A stretch of 64,000 nt of DNA from NCBI RefSeq assembly GCF_009674585.1, contig NZ_WKJP01000001.1, positions 2,604,001 to 2,668,000 of the forward strand. Reading direction: 5' to 3'. The position numbers and the translations under genes were made by a program. Position 1 is the first letter of the stretch; each line of letters starts with the position of its first letter. The stretch is from Haloferax marinisediminis. GTDB taxonomy: Archaea > Halobacteriota > Halobacteria > Halobacteriales > Haloferacaceae. This document shows, in pieces, positions 41,191 to 50,055 of the stretch. The notes under the pieces are model-generated. The model made no database searches, was not told the DNA's origin, and was given only the letters and a program-made list of their open reading frames with translations.

Positions 41191-42951
41191 ATGCCTGCGG
41201 ACTTCAATTGGGCCATCGGCGGCGAGGCTGGCGATGGTATCGACTCCACGGGGAAGATTTTCGCTCAGGCACTCTCCCGGGCTGGACGTCACGTGTTCAC
41301 CTCTAAGGATTTCGCATCGCGAATCCGTGGTGGCTACACGGCGTACAAGGTTCGGACTGCCATCGACCCCGTACAGAGCGTCGTCGACAGACTCGACGTG
41401 CTCATCGCACTTACACAACGAACAATCGACGAGAACCTCGACGAACTCCACGAGGGCTCCGTCATCATCTACGACGGTGACCGCTCGACTATGGCTGACG
41501 TCGAGATTCCGGAGGGGATGATTGGGCTGGACGTTCCCCTCAAAGCACTCGCCGAGGAAGCGGGTGGCGCCATCATGCGCAACGTCGTCGCACTGGGTGC
41601 GGCGTGCGCCGTCGCCGACTTCCCCATCGAGAACCTCGACAGCGCACTCAAGAAGCGCTTCGGCGGGAAGGGCGAGGCCATCGTCGAGAACAACAAGAAA
41701 GCAGCTCGCGCCGGACTCGAATACGTTCACGAAGAGTTCGACTACGAGTTCGACTACGACCTCGAAACGACGGACAACGACTACGTCCTCATCAACGGCG
41801 ACCAGGCAATCGGTATGGGTGCCATCGCCGCTGGCTGTCGCTTCTACGCCGGCTACCCCATCACTCCCGCGACCGACGTGATGGAGTACCTGACCGGCCG
41901 AATCGAGCGCTACGGTGGCCACGTCGTGCAGGCGGAAGACGAACTCGCCGCCATCAACCTCGCACTCGGTGCGGCACGCGCCGGTGCACGCTCGATGACG
42001 GCGACCTCCGGTCCGGGTATCGACCTGATGGCCGAGACGTTCGGTCTCGTCGCCACCTCGGAGACGCCACTCGTCATCGTCGACGTCATGCGCTCCGGTC
42101 CCTCGACGGGGATGCCGACGAAGCAAGAACAGGGCGACCTGAACATGATGCTCTACGGCGGCCACGGCGAGATTCCGCGGTTCGTCGTCGCTCCGACCAG
42201 TATCTCTGAGTGTTTCTGGAAGACGGTCGAAGCGTTCAACATGGCCGAGAAGTACCAGGTTCCGGTCTACGTCGCGGCCGACCTCGCGATGGCCGTCACG
42301 GAACAGACCTTCGCACCGGAAGTCTTCGACATGGACAAAGTCGAAATCGACCGCGGCAAGGTCGTCGACGAAGACTCCATCGACGAATGGCTCGACGAGA
42401 AGGGCCGGTTCCAACCGCACGCCCTCACCGACGACGGCATCAGTCCGCGCGCGTTCCCCGGAACGGAACAGGGTGCCCACATGTCGACGGGTCTCGAACA
42501 CGACGAACTCGGTCGCCGGACCGAAGACAGAGAGATGCGTGTCGAGCAGGTCGACAAGCGCGAACGCAAGGTCGAGACGGCGAAATCGTCCGAAGACCTC
42601 TCGCCGCGTGAGTTCGGTGACGCCGACTCCGACACCCTCATCCTCTCGTGGGGTTCGAACGAGGGTGCGCTCGTCGAAGCACTCGACTTCCTCGAAGAGG
42701 ATGGCATCGACGTTCGCTTCCTGTCCGTGCCGTACATGTTCCCGCGTCCCGACCTGACCGAGGACATCGAGGCGGCCGACGAAGTCATCGTCGTCGAATG
42801 TAACGCGACGGGACAGTTCGCGAACGTCGTCGAACACGACACACTGACCCGCGTCAAGCGCATAAACAAGTACGACGGCGTCCGCTTCAAGGCGGACGAA
42901 CTCGCAGAGCAGATTAAGGCAACCCTCGACGCAGAGGAGGTTTCAGCATGA
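41191..42951 (+). CDS. korA: 2-oxoacid:ferredoxin oxidoreductase subunit alpha (gamma-alpha fusion)
   Basis: 586 residues. The N-terminal gamma domain (about 1-185) starts FNWAIGGEAGDGIDSTGKIF with the family GxxG-G motif. The alpha domain follows with YVLINGDQAIGMGAIAAGCRFYAGYPITPATDVMEYL, SMTATSGPGIDLMAET and MRSGPSTGMPTKQEQGDL. Together with KorB it oxidatively decarboxylates a 2-oxoacid, most likely 2-oxoglutarate or pyruvate, reducing ferredoxin. The gene order and length agree with the haloarchaeal kor type. The ATG at 41191 is used; an ATG at 41171 is in another frame. Overlaps korB by 4 nt. Confidence 0.93.
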   Translation: MPADFNWAIGGEAGDGIDSTGKIFAQALSRAGRHVFTSKDFASRIRGGYTAYKVRTAIDPVQSVVDRLDVLIALTQRTIDENLDELHEGSVIIYDGDRSTMADVEIPEGMIGLDVPLKALAEEAGGAIMRNVVALGAACAVADFPIENLDSALKKRFGGKGEAIVENNKKAARAGLEYVHEEFDYEFDYDLETTDNDYVLINGDQAIGMGAIAAGCRFYAGYPITPATDVMEYLTGRIERYGGHVVQAEDELAAINLALGAARAGARSMTATSGPGIDLMAETFGLVATSETPLVIVDVMRSGPSTGMPTKQEQGDLNMMLYGGHGEIPRFVVAPTSISECFWKTVEAFNMAEKYQVPVYVAADLAMAVTEQTFAPEVFDMDKVEIDRGKVVDEDSIDEWLDEKGRFQPHALTDDGISPRAFPGTEQGAHMSTGLEHDELGRRTEDREMRVEQVDKRERKVETAKSSEDLSPREFGDADSDTLILSWGSNEGALVEALDFLEEDGIDVRFLSVPYMFPRPDLTEDIEAADEVIVVECNATGQFANVVEHDTLTRVKRINKYDGVRFKADELAEQIKATLDAEEVSA

Positions 42952-43811
42952 GCTCAGACGTCCGCTTCACCGACTTCAAATCAGACAAGCAACCGACCTG
43001 GTGTCCCGGCTGTGGGGACTTCGGGACGATGAACGGCATCATGAAGGCGCTGGCCAACTCCGGCACCGACCCCGACAACACGTTCGTGGTCGCCGGTATC
43101 GGCTGTTCCGGCAAGATTGGAACGTACATGCACTCGTACGCCATCCACGGCGTCCACGGGCGCTCGCTTCCCGTCGCCGCCGGCGTCAAACTGGCCAACC
43201 CCAACCTGACCGTCGTCGCCGCCGGTGGTGACGGTGACGGGTACTCGATTGGTGCAGGCCACTTCATCCACGCTGTCCGCCGCAACGTCGACATGGCGTA
43301 CACCGTCATGGACAACCGCATCTACGGCCTGACGAAGGGGCAGGCGTCGCCGACCTCGCGTGAGGACTTCGAGACGTCCACGACGCCCGACGGCCCACAA
43401 CAGCCGCCGGTCAATCCGCACGCACTCGCACTGGCCGCCGGTGGGACGTTCATCGCGCAGTCGTTCGCGACCGACCACAAGCGCCACGCCGAAATCGTGC
43501 AGGCAGCCATCGAACACGACGGCTTCGGCTTCGTGAACGTGTTCAGTCCGTGTGTCACGTTCAACGACGTGGACACCTACGACTACTTCCGCGACAACCT
43601 CGTGGACCTCGCAGACACCGACCACGACCCGACCGACTACGACGCGGCCAAAGAGAAGATTCTCGACTCCTCGAAGGAGTACGAGGGAATCATCTACCAA
43701 GACGAGAGCTCCGTCTCCTACGAAGAGAAGTTCGGCGTCACGGAGAACATGTCCGACATCCCATCGGGCGCACCCGACGACGCGATGGACCTCGTTCGCG
43801 AGTTCTACTAA
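42948..43811 (+). CDS. korB: 2-oxoacid:ferredoxin oxidoreductase subunit beta (TPP-binding)
   Basis: 287 residues. QPTWCPGCGDFGTMNGIMKAL supplies two of the Cys that bind a [4Fe-4S] cluster, VVAGIGCSGKIGTYMHSYAIHG continues it, and VVAAGGDGDGYSIGAGHFIHA binds thiamine diphosphate-Mg2+. FVNVFSPCVTFND adds the further Cys. The start is preceded by a GGAGG sequence (42938-42942) within korA, a good ribosome site. A T-run at 43839-43844, inside the convergent lipoprotein gene, could end the message. Confidence 0.94.
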   Translation: MSSDVRFTDFKSDKQPTWCPGCGDFGTMNGIMKALANSGTDPDNTFVVAGIGCSGKIGTYMHSYAIHGVHGRSLPVAAGVKLANPNLTVVAAGGDGDGYSIGAGHFIHAVRRNVDMAYTVMDNRIYGLTKGQASPTSREDFETSTTPDGPQQPPVNPHALALAAGGTFIAQSFATDHKRHAEIVQAAIEHDGFGFVNVFSPCVTFNDVDTYDYFRDNLVDLADTDHDPTDYDAAKEKILDSSKEYEGIIYQDESSVSYEEKFGVTENMSDIPSGAPDDAMDLVREFY

Positions 43812-43827
43812 CTCGCCGGCGACCCAC

Positions 43828-44532
43828 TTACGCTCCCGTTTTTTCGACCGTTCCCGGATGTTCGACAGCGCCTGCTAACGCTGCAATCGCGTCTGACTCG
43901 TCGACCTCCGCGCCGTGGACCGCGAGAACGACGATGACGTCTCCTTCGTGTTCGACCGTCGCGAGATGGACTCGAACCTCGGCGCTGCCACCGTCGTAGG
44001 CGACCGACTCCCCGTCGACGGTGGTCTCACCGGGTTCGACCACAACCGTGCCAGCGTAGGTGACGAGTTCCGTCTCTTCACCGAGTATCGTCACGGGTCG
44101 CGCTTCGATTTCTCGAAGCCCGTTGACTTCTGGAACGTTTCCGAGTGCCTGTGCATCCGAGAGCAGTTCGAGTCCAGCCCCGACGAGTTCGCGATTGCCG
44201 AGGTTCGCCAGCGGGTTCGCCGACTGACCGGCGACTTCTCTGTTCGGCGAAGAGAGAACGAGCAGTCCAGTGATGTCGGCGATGTCGTCGTCAGCGGTCG
44301 TCTTCGAGTAGCCGGACGCCCACATCTCGACGCCCACTGTTCTCGACGCCGGGCCAACACCGACGTTGTACGAGAGTGGAATCACGGTGCTGTTTCCGTG
44401 GACGTAGCCGTGTGTCTCGTACGCCGACGACGGAATCGTCGCGGGTTCGGCAGAGATGGTAGTCGTCCCACCGAGGCACCCGGCGAGGATGACGACGAAC
44501 GCGAGCGCGAAGGCTGGACGGAGTAGTCGCAT
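43828..44532 (-). CDS. Haloarchaeal lipoprotein (DUF6517-like)
   Basis: 234 residues. The signal RLLRPAFALAFVVILAGC has a lipobox with the acceptor Cys at residue 18 and GGTTTI after it. The mature protein is beta-rich (VIPLSYNVGVGPASRTVGVEMWAS, VTYAGTVVVEPGETTVDGE, SAEVRVHLATVEHEGDVIVVLAVHG). The pattern of small lipoproteins with a final alpha segment DAIAALAGAVEHPG is what I recall for DUF6517 proteins. Anchored outside the cell; function unknown. Convergent with korB, 16 nt between stops. Confidence 0.78.
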   Translation of the reverse strand: MRLLRPAFALAFVVILAGCLGGTTTISAEPATIPSSAYETHGYVHGNSTVIPLSYNVGVGPASRTVGVEMWASGYSKTTADDDIADITGLLVLSSPNREVAGQSANPLANLGNRELVGAGLELLSDAQALGNVPEVNGLREIEARPVTILGEETELVTYAGTVVVEPGETTVDGESVAYDGGSAEVRVHLATVEHEGDVIVVLAVHGAEVDESDAIAALAGAVEHPGTVEKTGA

Positions 44533-44652
44533 GACGCCCCTAGAGGCGCTCTATCGACAAGACAGTCTCGCTTGCCCTACAATCGAGTCACGAGACATGT
44601 CTCTCACCACGAGGAAGTCTCACGGGGTGACGCCGATGTTGCCCGTGTCTTC

Positions 44653-44850
44653 TCACTCGACGACTTCGACGCAGAGTCGGTACGTCGTCCCGCAATCGAG
44701 ACACCGAGCGTCGTCCGCTTCGATGAGTTCGGTCACGAGCACCTCTCCGAACTCGCAGTTCGGACACTCGTAGACGAGCGAGTCACCCGCGATTCGATGG
44801 GCGAAGGCGTTCGTGTTCTCTTCGGTCAGTTGGTCTGATGTGGACGACAT
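44653..44850 (-). CDS. Small zinc-ribbon protein
   Basis: 65 residues. Two Cys pairs, ECPNCEFGEV and DARCLDCGTTYRL, 24 residues apart, define a zinc ribbon framed by beta strands. An N-terminal SSTSDQLTEENTNAF segment is likely disordered. Single-ribbon proteins of this length are abundant in haloarchaea and generally regulatory or RNA/protein-binding. Target unknown. It lies alone between a lipoprotein and an aldo/keto reductase. Confidence 0.8.
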   Translation of the reverse strand: MSSTSDQLTEENTNAFAHRIAGDSLVYECPNCEFGEVLVTELIEADDARCLDCGTTYRLCVEVVE

Positions 44851-44996
44851 GTCGGTTCACCGCTAGTGGGGTGCTATCACACAGCACATAAAGCTGTGCG
44901 TCGCATCCACCGGGCCAGAACACTCACGTCTCGATAGATGCGGAAATTCACCCCCCTTCCGGAACGCCTTTTCAACTCGCAGCCTTCGACTCGGCT

Positions 44997-45824
44997 ATGT
45001 CAGAGCTGCCCGCTGCAGACGACGCGCCGACAGCGAACGGAATGCCGATGCTCGGCCTCGGAACCTGGGAGAACACGAACCCCGACGAGTGTGAAAACGC
45101 CGTCAAGACGGCGCTGGAGATGGGCTACCGCCACATCGACACGGCACAGATTTACGGGAACGAAGCAGAGGTCGGTGCCGGTATCGCCGCCGCCGACGTC
45201 GACCGAGAGGACATCTTCCTCGCGACCAAGGTGTGGATCAACGAACTCTCGCACGACGACGTCATCGAGAGCACCGAAGAGAGCCTCGAAAAGCTCGGCG
45301 TCGACTACGTCGACCTGCTGTACGTCCACTGGCCGGCCCGCGAGTACGACGCCGAAGAGTCGCTCGCCGCGTTCGACGAACTCGTCGAGCGGGGGCTGAC
45401 GAAGCGTGTGGGTATCTCCAACTTCGAACCCGAACAGGTCCGCAACGCCGTCGAACTCTCCGACTCGGGTATCTTCGCGAACCAAATCGAACTCCACCCG
45501 CTCCTCCAGCAGGACGAACTCCGTGAGGTGTGCGCCGAGGAAGGCGTCGAAATCGTCGCGTACTCCCCACTCGCTCGCGGGAAAGTGTTCGACGTGGACG
45601 TGCTCTCGGACATCGCCGAGAAACACGACGTGAGCGAGCCACAGGTGTCGCTCGCGTGGCTCCGTGAGAAGGGCGTCACGGCCATCCCGAAGGCGACGAG
45701 CGAAGCACACATCCGCGACAACTGGGAGTCGCTCGACCTCGAACTCGACGACGAAGATATCGAGGCAATCGACGCCATCGAGTCAGTCGACCGTCGCGTC
45801 GACCCCGACTTCGCACCCTGGTAA
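44997..45824 (+). CDS. Aldo/keto reductase
   Basis: 275 residues, a TIM barrel with the AKR signatures HIDTAQIYGNEAEVG (catalytic Asp and Tyr), IFLATKVWINELS (catalytic Lys), DYVDLLYVHWPA (His), VGISNFEPEQVRNAVELSD and AIPKATSEAHIRDN (NADP-binding). It should reduce aldehydes such as methylglyoxal or 2,5-diketo-gluconate-like compounds with NADPH; the substrate is inferred only from family. Terminated by a T6 run at 45841. Confidence 0.94.
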   Translation: MSELPAADDAPTANGMPMLGLGTWENTNPDECENAVKTALEMGYRHIDTAQIYGNEAEVGAGIAAADVDREDIFLATKVWINELSHDDVIESTEESLEKLGVDYVDLLYVHWPAREYDAEESLAAFDELVERGLTKRVGISNFEPEQVRNAVELSDSGIFANQIELHPLLQQDELREVCAEEGVEIVAYSPLARGKVFDVDVLSDIAEKHDVSEPQVSLAWLREKGVTAIPKATSEAHIRDNWESLDLELDDEDIEAIDAIESVDRRVDPDFAPW

Positions 45825-45840
45825 GCGACCGACACACCGC

Positions 45841-45846
45841 TTTTTT
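45841..45846 (+). terminator. U-tract terminator of the aldo/keto reductase
   Basis: A T6 run 17 nt after the stop codon, suitable for U-rich termination in archaea. Confidence 0.5.
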
Positions 45847-45903
45847 CCCGTTTCCCGAGTCGAAGCCACAACCAATTTGTTGCGTCAGTCCCGACGAAAT
45901 TGT

Positions 45904-46095
45904 ATGGAGTTCGACCTCCCCAAGACAGTCGCACTGCTCGTCGGTCTGGTCGCAGTTGGAACCGCGGCGCTCGTCGGGATGGGTGTCATGGCGACGAGTA
46001 CCGTGTTGATGATGGTGACGCCTGCGATGCTCGTCTTCGGTGCAGTCTGTCTCGCAATCGGTGTCAAACACGGCGAGTACCGCGCGCTCGACTGA
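45904..46095 (+). CDS. Small two-helix membrane protein (DUF7333-like)
   Basis: 63 residues with two transmembrane helices, TVALLVGLVAVGTAALVGMGV and TVLMMVTPAMLVFGAVCLAIGV, separated by a three-residue loop, then KHGEYRALD. Short helical hairpins of this size are a common haloarchaeal family with no known role. The ATG at 45904 is used because longer frames have no membrane lead and poor codons. Convergent with the DUF373 gene at a 2-nt gap, which suggests shared termination. Confidence 0.75.
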   Translation: MEFDLPKTVALLVGLVAVGTAALVGMGVMATSTVLMMVTPAMLVFGAVCLAIGVKHGEYRALD

Positions 46096-46097
46096 CG

Positions 46098-47231
46098 CTA
46101 ACTCTTGTTTTTCGCCCCGGTCTCGGTCACGTCGTCGAGCGTCTCGTCTGAGACGGTCGCCGAGATACGGACACCGACGAGACTGATGACGATGCCCGCG
46201 ACGATGAACACGACCAGTCGTTGCACCGGCGTCAGTTCGAGTTGGCCGAACAGGACGAGGTGTGGGAGTTCGCCCTGTCGTTCGAGGAGAAACCCTGCGA
46301 ACCCTCTGAGGACCAACCCGATCGCGATGACGCCGAACGGGAGGTTCAGGTACGACGTCGAGACGACTTCGTTACCGATGAGTTCGTCCAAGAGACGCCC
46401 GGCACTGGCGGTGAGTGCGGCGAGTGCCAACCACGGAACGCTGTGGTAGATGAACAGGAGCGACGGGACCAACAGTTCCTCACCACTGTTCGCGGGTGAC
46501 CGAACCGCGAGCGCGCCGAGGAACAGGCCGACGATTGCGAGGCCCGCCGCGACGGCGTAGGTGACGATGGACACCTGTCCAGAGTAGAGCGCGTCGCGAA
46601 CCTGGTCGGGCGCGTTCGCGAGGAACTCGTCGATGGCGAGACCCTTGTAGAGGAGGACTGCCCCGAGGAGCGCGGCGAGTCCCGCCAGCGCGACTGCGGG
46701 TGTGAACTGGACGAGGAGCAGCGGTAACAGGAGCAAGGCGACACCGACTGGGACCAGAATCGTCGACCGAAGCTCTTCGTCGGCGAGGAACTGCTTGAGG
46801 AGATAGTACGTCGACTCGATGTCGTGGGCCTGTCGGACGACCACCCGGTCGACTGCGTCGACGCGGAGGCGACTCTCGACGACCGGGACGAGTCGCTCGT
46901 CTTCTGCACTGTCGATGACGACCACTGCGGAGTCGACGTCGAACCTCGCGACCAACTCGTCGAGTTGGAGCGCGACTGCTCTGTCTGCGCCGACTGCGTT
47001 CTCACTCGTCCCGGAGATGACGGCGACTTCCGCGTCTTCGCGTTCGTCGCGGAGTTCTCGGGTGACGCGTAACGCTTCGAGGAGGCAGTTGACGCTCGAA
47101 TCCTCGGGGTCTGCGAGACCGACGTCGGTGACGAGCGAACGAATCGCTTCCCAACCGACGACGGGTGTCGAGAGCCCTGACTTGCGGCCGATGTCGTTCG
47201 CCCGGTCGACACAGAGGACGAGCGTGGTCAC
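46098..47231 (-). CDS. DUF373 family membrane protein
   Basis: 377 residues, GTG start. A soluble N-terminal domain (TLVLCVDRANDIGRKSGLSTP, AEVAVISGTSENAVGADRAVA) is followed by six or seven transmembrane helices from about residue 155 (STILVPVGVALLLLPLLLVQF to VVFIVAGIVISLVGV). VDRANDIGRK and ISGTSENAVGADR are the DUF373 marks. Archaeal membrane family of unknown function; the N-terminal domain looks nucleotide-like. Next to sppA on the same strand, 43 nt apart. Confidence 0.88.
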   Translation of the reverse strand: MTTLVLCVDRANDIGRKSGLSTPVVGWEAIRSLVTDVGLADPEDSSVNCLLEALRVTRELRDEREDAEVAVISGTSENAVGADRAVALQLDELVARFDVDSAVVVIDSAEDERLVPVVESRLRVDAVDRVVVRQAHDIESTYYLLKQFLADEELRSTILVPVGVALLLLPLLLVQFTPAVALAGLAALLGAVLLYKGLAIDEFLANAPDQVRDALYSGQVSIVTYAVAAGLAIVGLFLGALAVRSPANSGEELLVPSLLFIYHSVPWLALAALTASAGRLLDELIGNEVVSTSYLNLPFGVIAIGLVLRGFAGFLLERQGELPHLVLFGQLELTPVQRLVVFIVAGIVISLVGVRISATVSDETLDDVTETGAKNKS

Positions 47232-47274
47232 GTGAAAAATGAATGCAGTCGTGGGCTAAAAAGCCTCCCAGTGG

Positions 47275-48276
47275 TCAGAACCGAAACGAAAAGCCATCGT
47301 CGACGTCGAACGACGAGGCGACACCCGCGCCAAAGGCGTACGCGACGCCTTCAGCACTGCCCCGGAGACGCTCTGCGAGGCCGACGCGTGGCGTGAACTC
47401 CTGAACCGTAACCTCGTCACGGTCGAGGAGTTCTGCGAGTCTGTCTTCGACGTCGTCGCGGGTACCGAGCGAATCCACGAGTCCGAGTTCGTGCGCTTCG
47501 TCGCCGAGGTAGACACGTGCTTCCGTCTCGCGGATGGTCTCGGGGTCCATGTCGCGCCCCTCCGCGACGCGTTCGACGAAGTCGTCGTAGTAGTCGTCGA
47601 TGAGGCCCTGCAGGTACGCACGTTCGTCTTCCGAGGGTTCTTTCAGGGCGTTGCCCGCGTCTTTGTACTTCCCTGCTGCGAATCGCTCGTAGGAGATTCC
47701 GACCTTCTCGGCGAGTTCCGAGGCGTTGACCGACGACCCGATGACGCCGATGGAACCGACGACACTCGCGTCGTGCGACCACAACTCGTCACAGCCGCTG
47801 GCTATCCAGTAGCCGCCGGAGGCACAGACGTCGGTCGCGTACGCGACTGTCGGGCCATCGAACTCCGCTGCAGCGCGGCGGATGTCGTCACTCGGCAGTA
47901 CCTCGCCACCGGGCGTGTTGAGTTTGAGGAGAAGCGCCTCGGCGTTCTCGTCGTCTGCAGCGGCGTCGATTTGCTCGACGATGTCGTCGGCCGGCATCCC
48001 AGATCCACGGCCCGGAATCCGTCCCGAACCGCCGTCGCGCGTGATTGGCCCCTCGACGGCGACTTCGGCGACATCGTACGACGGGAACGCCGATGCCGCG
48101 AGCCGGCCGCCGACGCGGAGCGCCACGGCGACGGTTCCGACGACCAAGAGAACGCCGAGCAGTTCGGCGAGGTCGTCCGGAACGCTGAGAAAGAGCACCC
48201 AGCCGACGAGCGCCGCAATCACTGTGACGACGAGCACGACGGCGGCTTTGAAGAGACGTGTGAGTTGGTCAGTCAC
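47275..48276 (-). CDS. sppA: Signal peptide peptidase SppA (S49 family)
   Basis: 333 residues, GTG start. Two membrane segments near the N-terminus (AAVVLVVTVIAALVGWVLFLS and LLGVLLVVGTVAVALRVG) are followed by the S49 protease core. YATDVCASGGYWIASGCDEL and SVVGSIGVIGSSVNAS hold the catalytic Ser, and FAAGKYKDAGNALKEPSEDER the catalytic Lys. The Ser/Lys dyad degrades leftover signal peptides in the membrane. Length is that of the short (single-domain, tetrameric) SppA form, about half of E. coli SppA. Upstream of the DUF373 gene. Confidence 0.93.
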   Translation of the reverse strand: MTDQLTRLFKAAVVLVVTVIAALVGWVLFLSVPDDLAELLGVLLVVGTVAVALRVGGRLAASAFPSYDVAEVAVEGPITRDGGSGRIPGRGSGMPADDIVEQIDAAADDENAEALLLKLNTPGGEVLPSDDIRRAAAEFDGPTVAYATDVCASGGYWIASGCDELWSHDASVVGSIGVIGSSVNASELAEKVGISYERFAAGKYKDAGNALKEPSEDERAYLQGLIDDYYDDFVERVAEGRDMDPETIRETEARVYLGDEAHELGLVDSLGTRDDVEDRLAELLDRDEVTVQEFTPRVGLAERLRGSAEGVAYAFGAGVASSFDVDDGFSFRF

Positions 48277-48363
48277 GGAGAGTCACCCATACCTGTGGCT
48301 CGGGGCTCGGGCGCTATAAAAATGACACGTCGCGTGAGCGACGAAGAGAGAATATGAACCGGT

Positions 48364-49287
48364 TTAGAGAAGTCCGGCCTTCTGCAGCTTCATGAGGTCC
48401 TCGGTCTCGAGGGTCTCGCCTTCCTTGAACTTCTGGTAGATCTCCTCGGCCTCGGCCTTTGCGGCCTCGCGCTCTTCGGCACGGGAGTCCTTGCGCTGGC
48501 GCTCTTCCTTCTTGTCGAGTTCGCGGAGGCGCTTCTGGACGCGGACGAAGTCCTCGTGGTGACGGTCGGCCGCTTCCTGGGCTTCGACAAAGAGCTCGTG
48601 CATCTCGTCGGCCTTGTCACGGATGTCGTCGGCCTCGCGGTAGGCCTCGATCATCTGGTTGTGGTGCTCCTGTGCGTCGTCAGCGAGTTCGGTCACCTTC
48701 TGGTGGTGCTGGGACGCTTCGGAGCGGACCTCTTCGGCCTCGGCGATGAGTTCTTCGAGGTCACCGCTCTCTTCGACCTTGTCCTTCTTCTGACGAAGTT
48801 CTTCGCGCTTGTTCTCGATCTTCTCGATGAGTTCGCGCTCGTCTTCTGTCGAGAGAACCTCGGTCTGCTGGCGGAATTCGAGTTGCTCGATCTCCTCTTT
48901 GAGCTCGTCGATATCCTTGCCGTCGTCGAGTTCGAGGTCGCTCTTCATCTTGTCGACCTCGTCGAACAGCTCGTTGGCCTGCGCGTTGAGTTCGTTGCGC
49001 TTGTTCTTGTGCTCCTGAACCTGCGAGTTCATCTCGTCGCGCTGTTCGCGGTGCTTCTGCGCCTCGTCGACCTTCTCGCGAGTCATCGCGTTGAGGTCGT
49101 CGCGCTTGGAGGCGCGTTCAGAAGCCATCTGGTTCAGTTCGTTGCGGCGGTCACGGAGTTGACCGGCAAGTTTGATGAGTTCGCCTTTCGAGCCGCTCTC
49201 GAGCTTTTCTTCTGGGAGATCGATGTTTCGTGACCCGTCGAGTTCCTGTACATCGAACTCGTCGAGCACTTCCTGCTTCGTTACCAT
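48364..49287 (-). CDS. Coiled-coil protein (DUF7121-like)
   Basis: 307 residues, almost entirely charged alpha helix: long heptad stretches such as LAGQLRDRRNELNQMASERA, KRNELNAQANELFDEVDKMK and LEFRQQTEVLSTEDERELIE, ending EDLMKLQKAGLL. Glu and Lys/Arg dominate; no signal or membrane segment. Archaeal coiled-coil proteins of this sort are conserved in haloarchaea and suspected to be ribosome- or cell-structure-linked, but no function is proven. The first 35 residues (VTKQEVLDEFDVQELDGSRN) are less helical. Separate transcript, 87 nt upstream of sppA. Confidence 0.85.
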   Translation of the reverse strand: MVTKQEVLDEFDVQELDGSRNIDLPEEKLESGSKGELIKLAGQLRDRRNELNQMASERASKRDDLNAMTREKVDEAQKHREQRDEMNSQVQEHKNKRNELNAQANELFDEVDKMKSDLELDDGKDIDELKEEIEQLEFRQQTEVLSTEDERELIEKIENKREELRQKKDKVEESGDLEELIAEAEEVRSEASQHHQKVTELADDAQEHHNQMIEAYREADDIRDKADEMHELFVEAQEAADRHHEDFVRVQKRLRELDKKEERQRKDSRAEEREAAKAEAEEIYQKFKEGETLETEDLMKLQKAGLL

Positions 49288-49529
49288 GCGTAATCAATCC
49301 TCGATACCATCACCGCTCCGTGCGTGGCGGCTGCTCTTTGGAGTGCAATCGACCGTGGATAAGAATTCCCGATCATTCTGCGTGCTATGCCGCCGGAACG
49401 CCGGAGGCGCTCAGGTACATGTTCATACAAGCGTCCGACTAATAAATACTTCGGTGGATAATCGGGTGAAAACAGTTACCACACCGCCCATACCCCTCGT
49501 ATATGGCATGTTAGCGATTACCAAGGTGG
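49288..49529. other. Intergenic region between coiled-coil and DUF371 genes
   Basis: No gene seen. It carries the divergent promoters: a minus-strand TATA-like region near 49440-49445 for the coiled-coil gene and the TATA box of the DUF371 gene at its right edge. Confidence 0.5.
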
Positions 49530-49538
49530 TATATAAAT
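49530..49538 (+). promoter_or_regulatory. TATA box of the DUF371 gene
   Basis: TATATAAAT lies about 54 nt before the ATG at 49588; a longer reading from 49537 would begin inside the TATA box, which decides the start. Confidence 0.7.
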
Positions 49539-49587
49539 GGCCGTACAAATCGTGCACGATAAATCTCCCCACTCCCCACGACACGCC

Positions 49588-50013
49588 ATGAAAGAGACCA
49601 TTCGCGCCCGCGGCCACGAGCACGTGAGCGCCGAGCACGCGAGTACGTTCGAAGTGACGAGCGACGATTGGCTCACCCCGGCCGGAGACTGCATTCTCGC
49701 TATCGAGGCGGACCGAACACCCGCGGATTTCGACGACGAGTTCGTCGAGGCGTGCCAGTCACACGACGCGACGATTACCGTAACGGTGAGCGTGGACACG
49801 GGCGAGCGCACGTTCGAACAATCTGTTCGGGGACGTGGCCATCCCGACCTCACCTTCGACGGCGACCGGAGCATCGTCTTCCGAACGAGTGACTACGTTG
49901 ACGACCGAACCGGGATGGTCGGTGCTGAACACGCTGCCGACGGCTTCGACGACAAACTCGTCTCCGCGCTGGCTGTGGGCGCACCCGCCACGGTGACCAT
50001 CGACGTCGAGTAG
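49588..50013 (+). CDS. DUF371 family protein
   Basis: 141 residues. MKETIRARGHEHVSAEHAST and DWLTPAGDCILAIEADRTPA match the DUF371 signature E-x-I-x-A-x-GH-x-x-V-x-x-x-H-x-x-T with L-T-x-x-GDCI, conserved through archaea. Repeats of Thr/Val strands (ITVTVSVDTGERTF) and a terminal acidic strand complete it. Function unknown; single-domain, soluble, about 140 residues as usual. Followed 42 nt later by endonuclease III. Confidence 0.88.
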   Translation: MKETIRARGHEHVSAEHASTFEVTSDDWLTPAGDCILAIEADRTPADFDDEFVEACQSHDATITVTVSVDTGERTFEQSVRGRGHPDLTFDGDRSIVFRTSDYVDDRTGMVGAEHAADGFDDKLVSALAVGAPATVTIDVE

Positions 50014-50055
50014 CCGGAGAGAGTGCTTTTTGCTGCCGGGTCGTAACTGCCGACT

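Noticed and set aside
49537-49587. Longer N-terminus for the DUF371 protein
   Set aside because: The start would lie inside the TATA box, and the family begins at the MKETI methionine.
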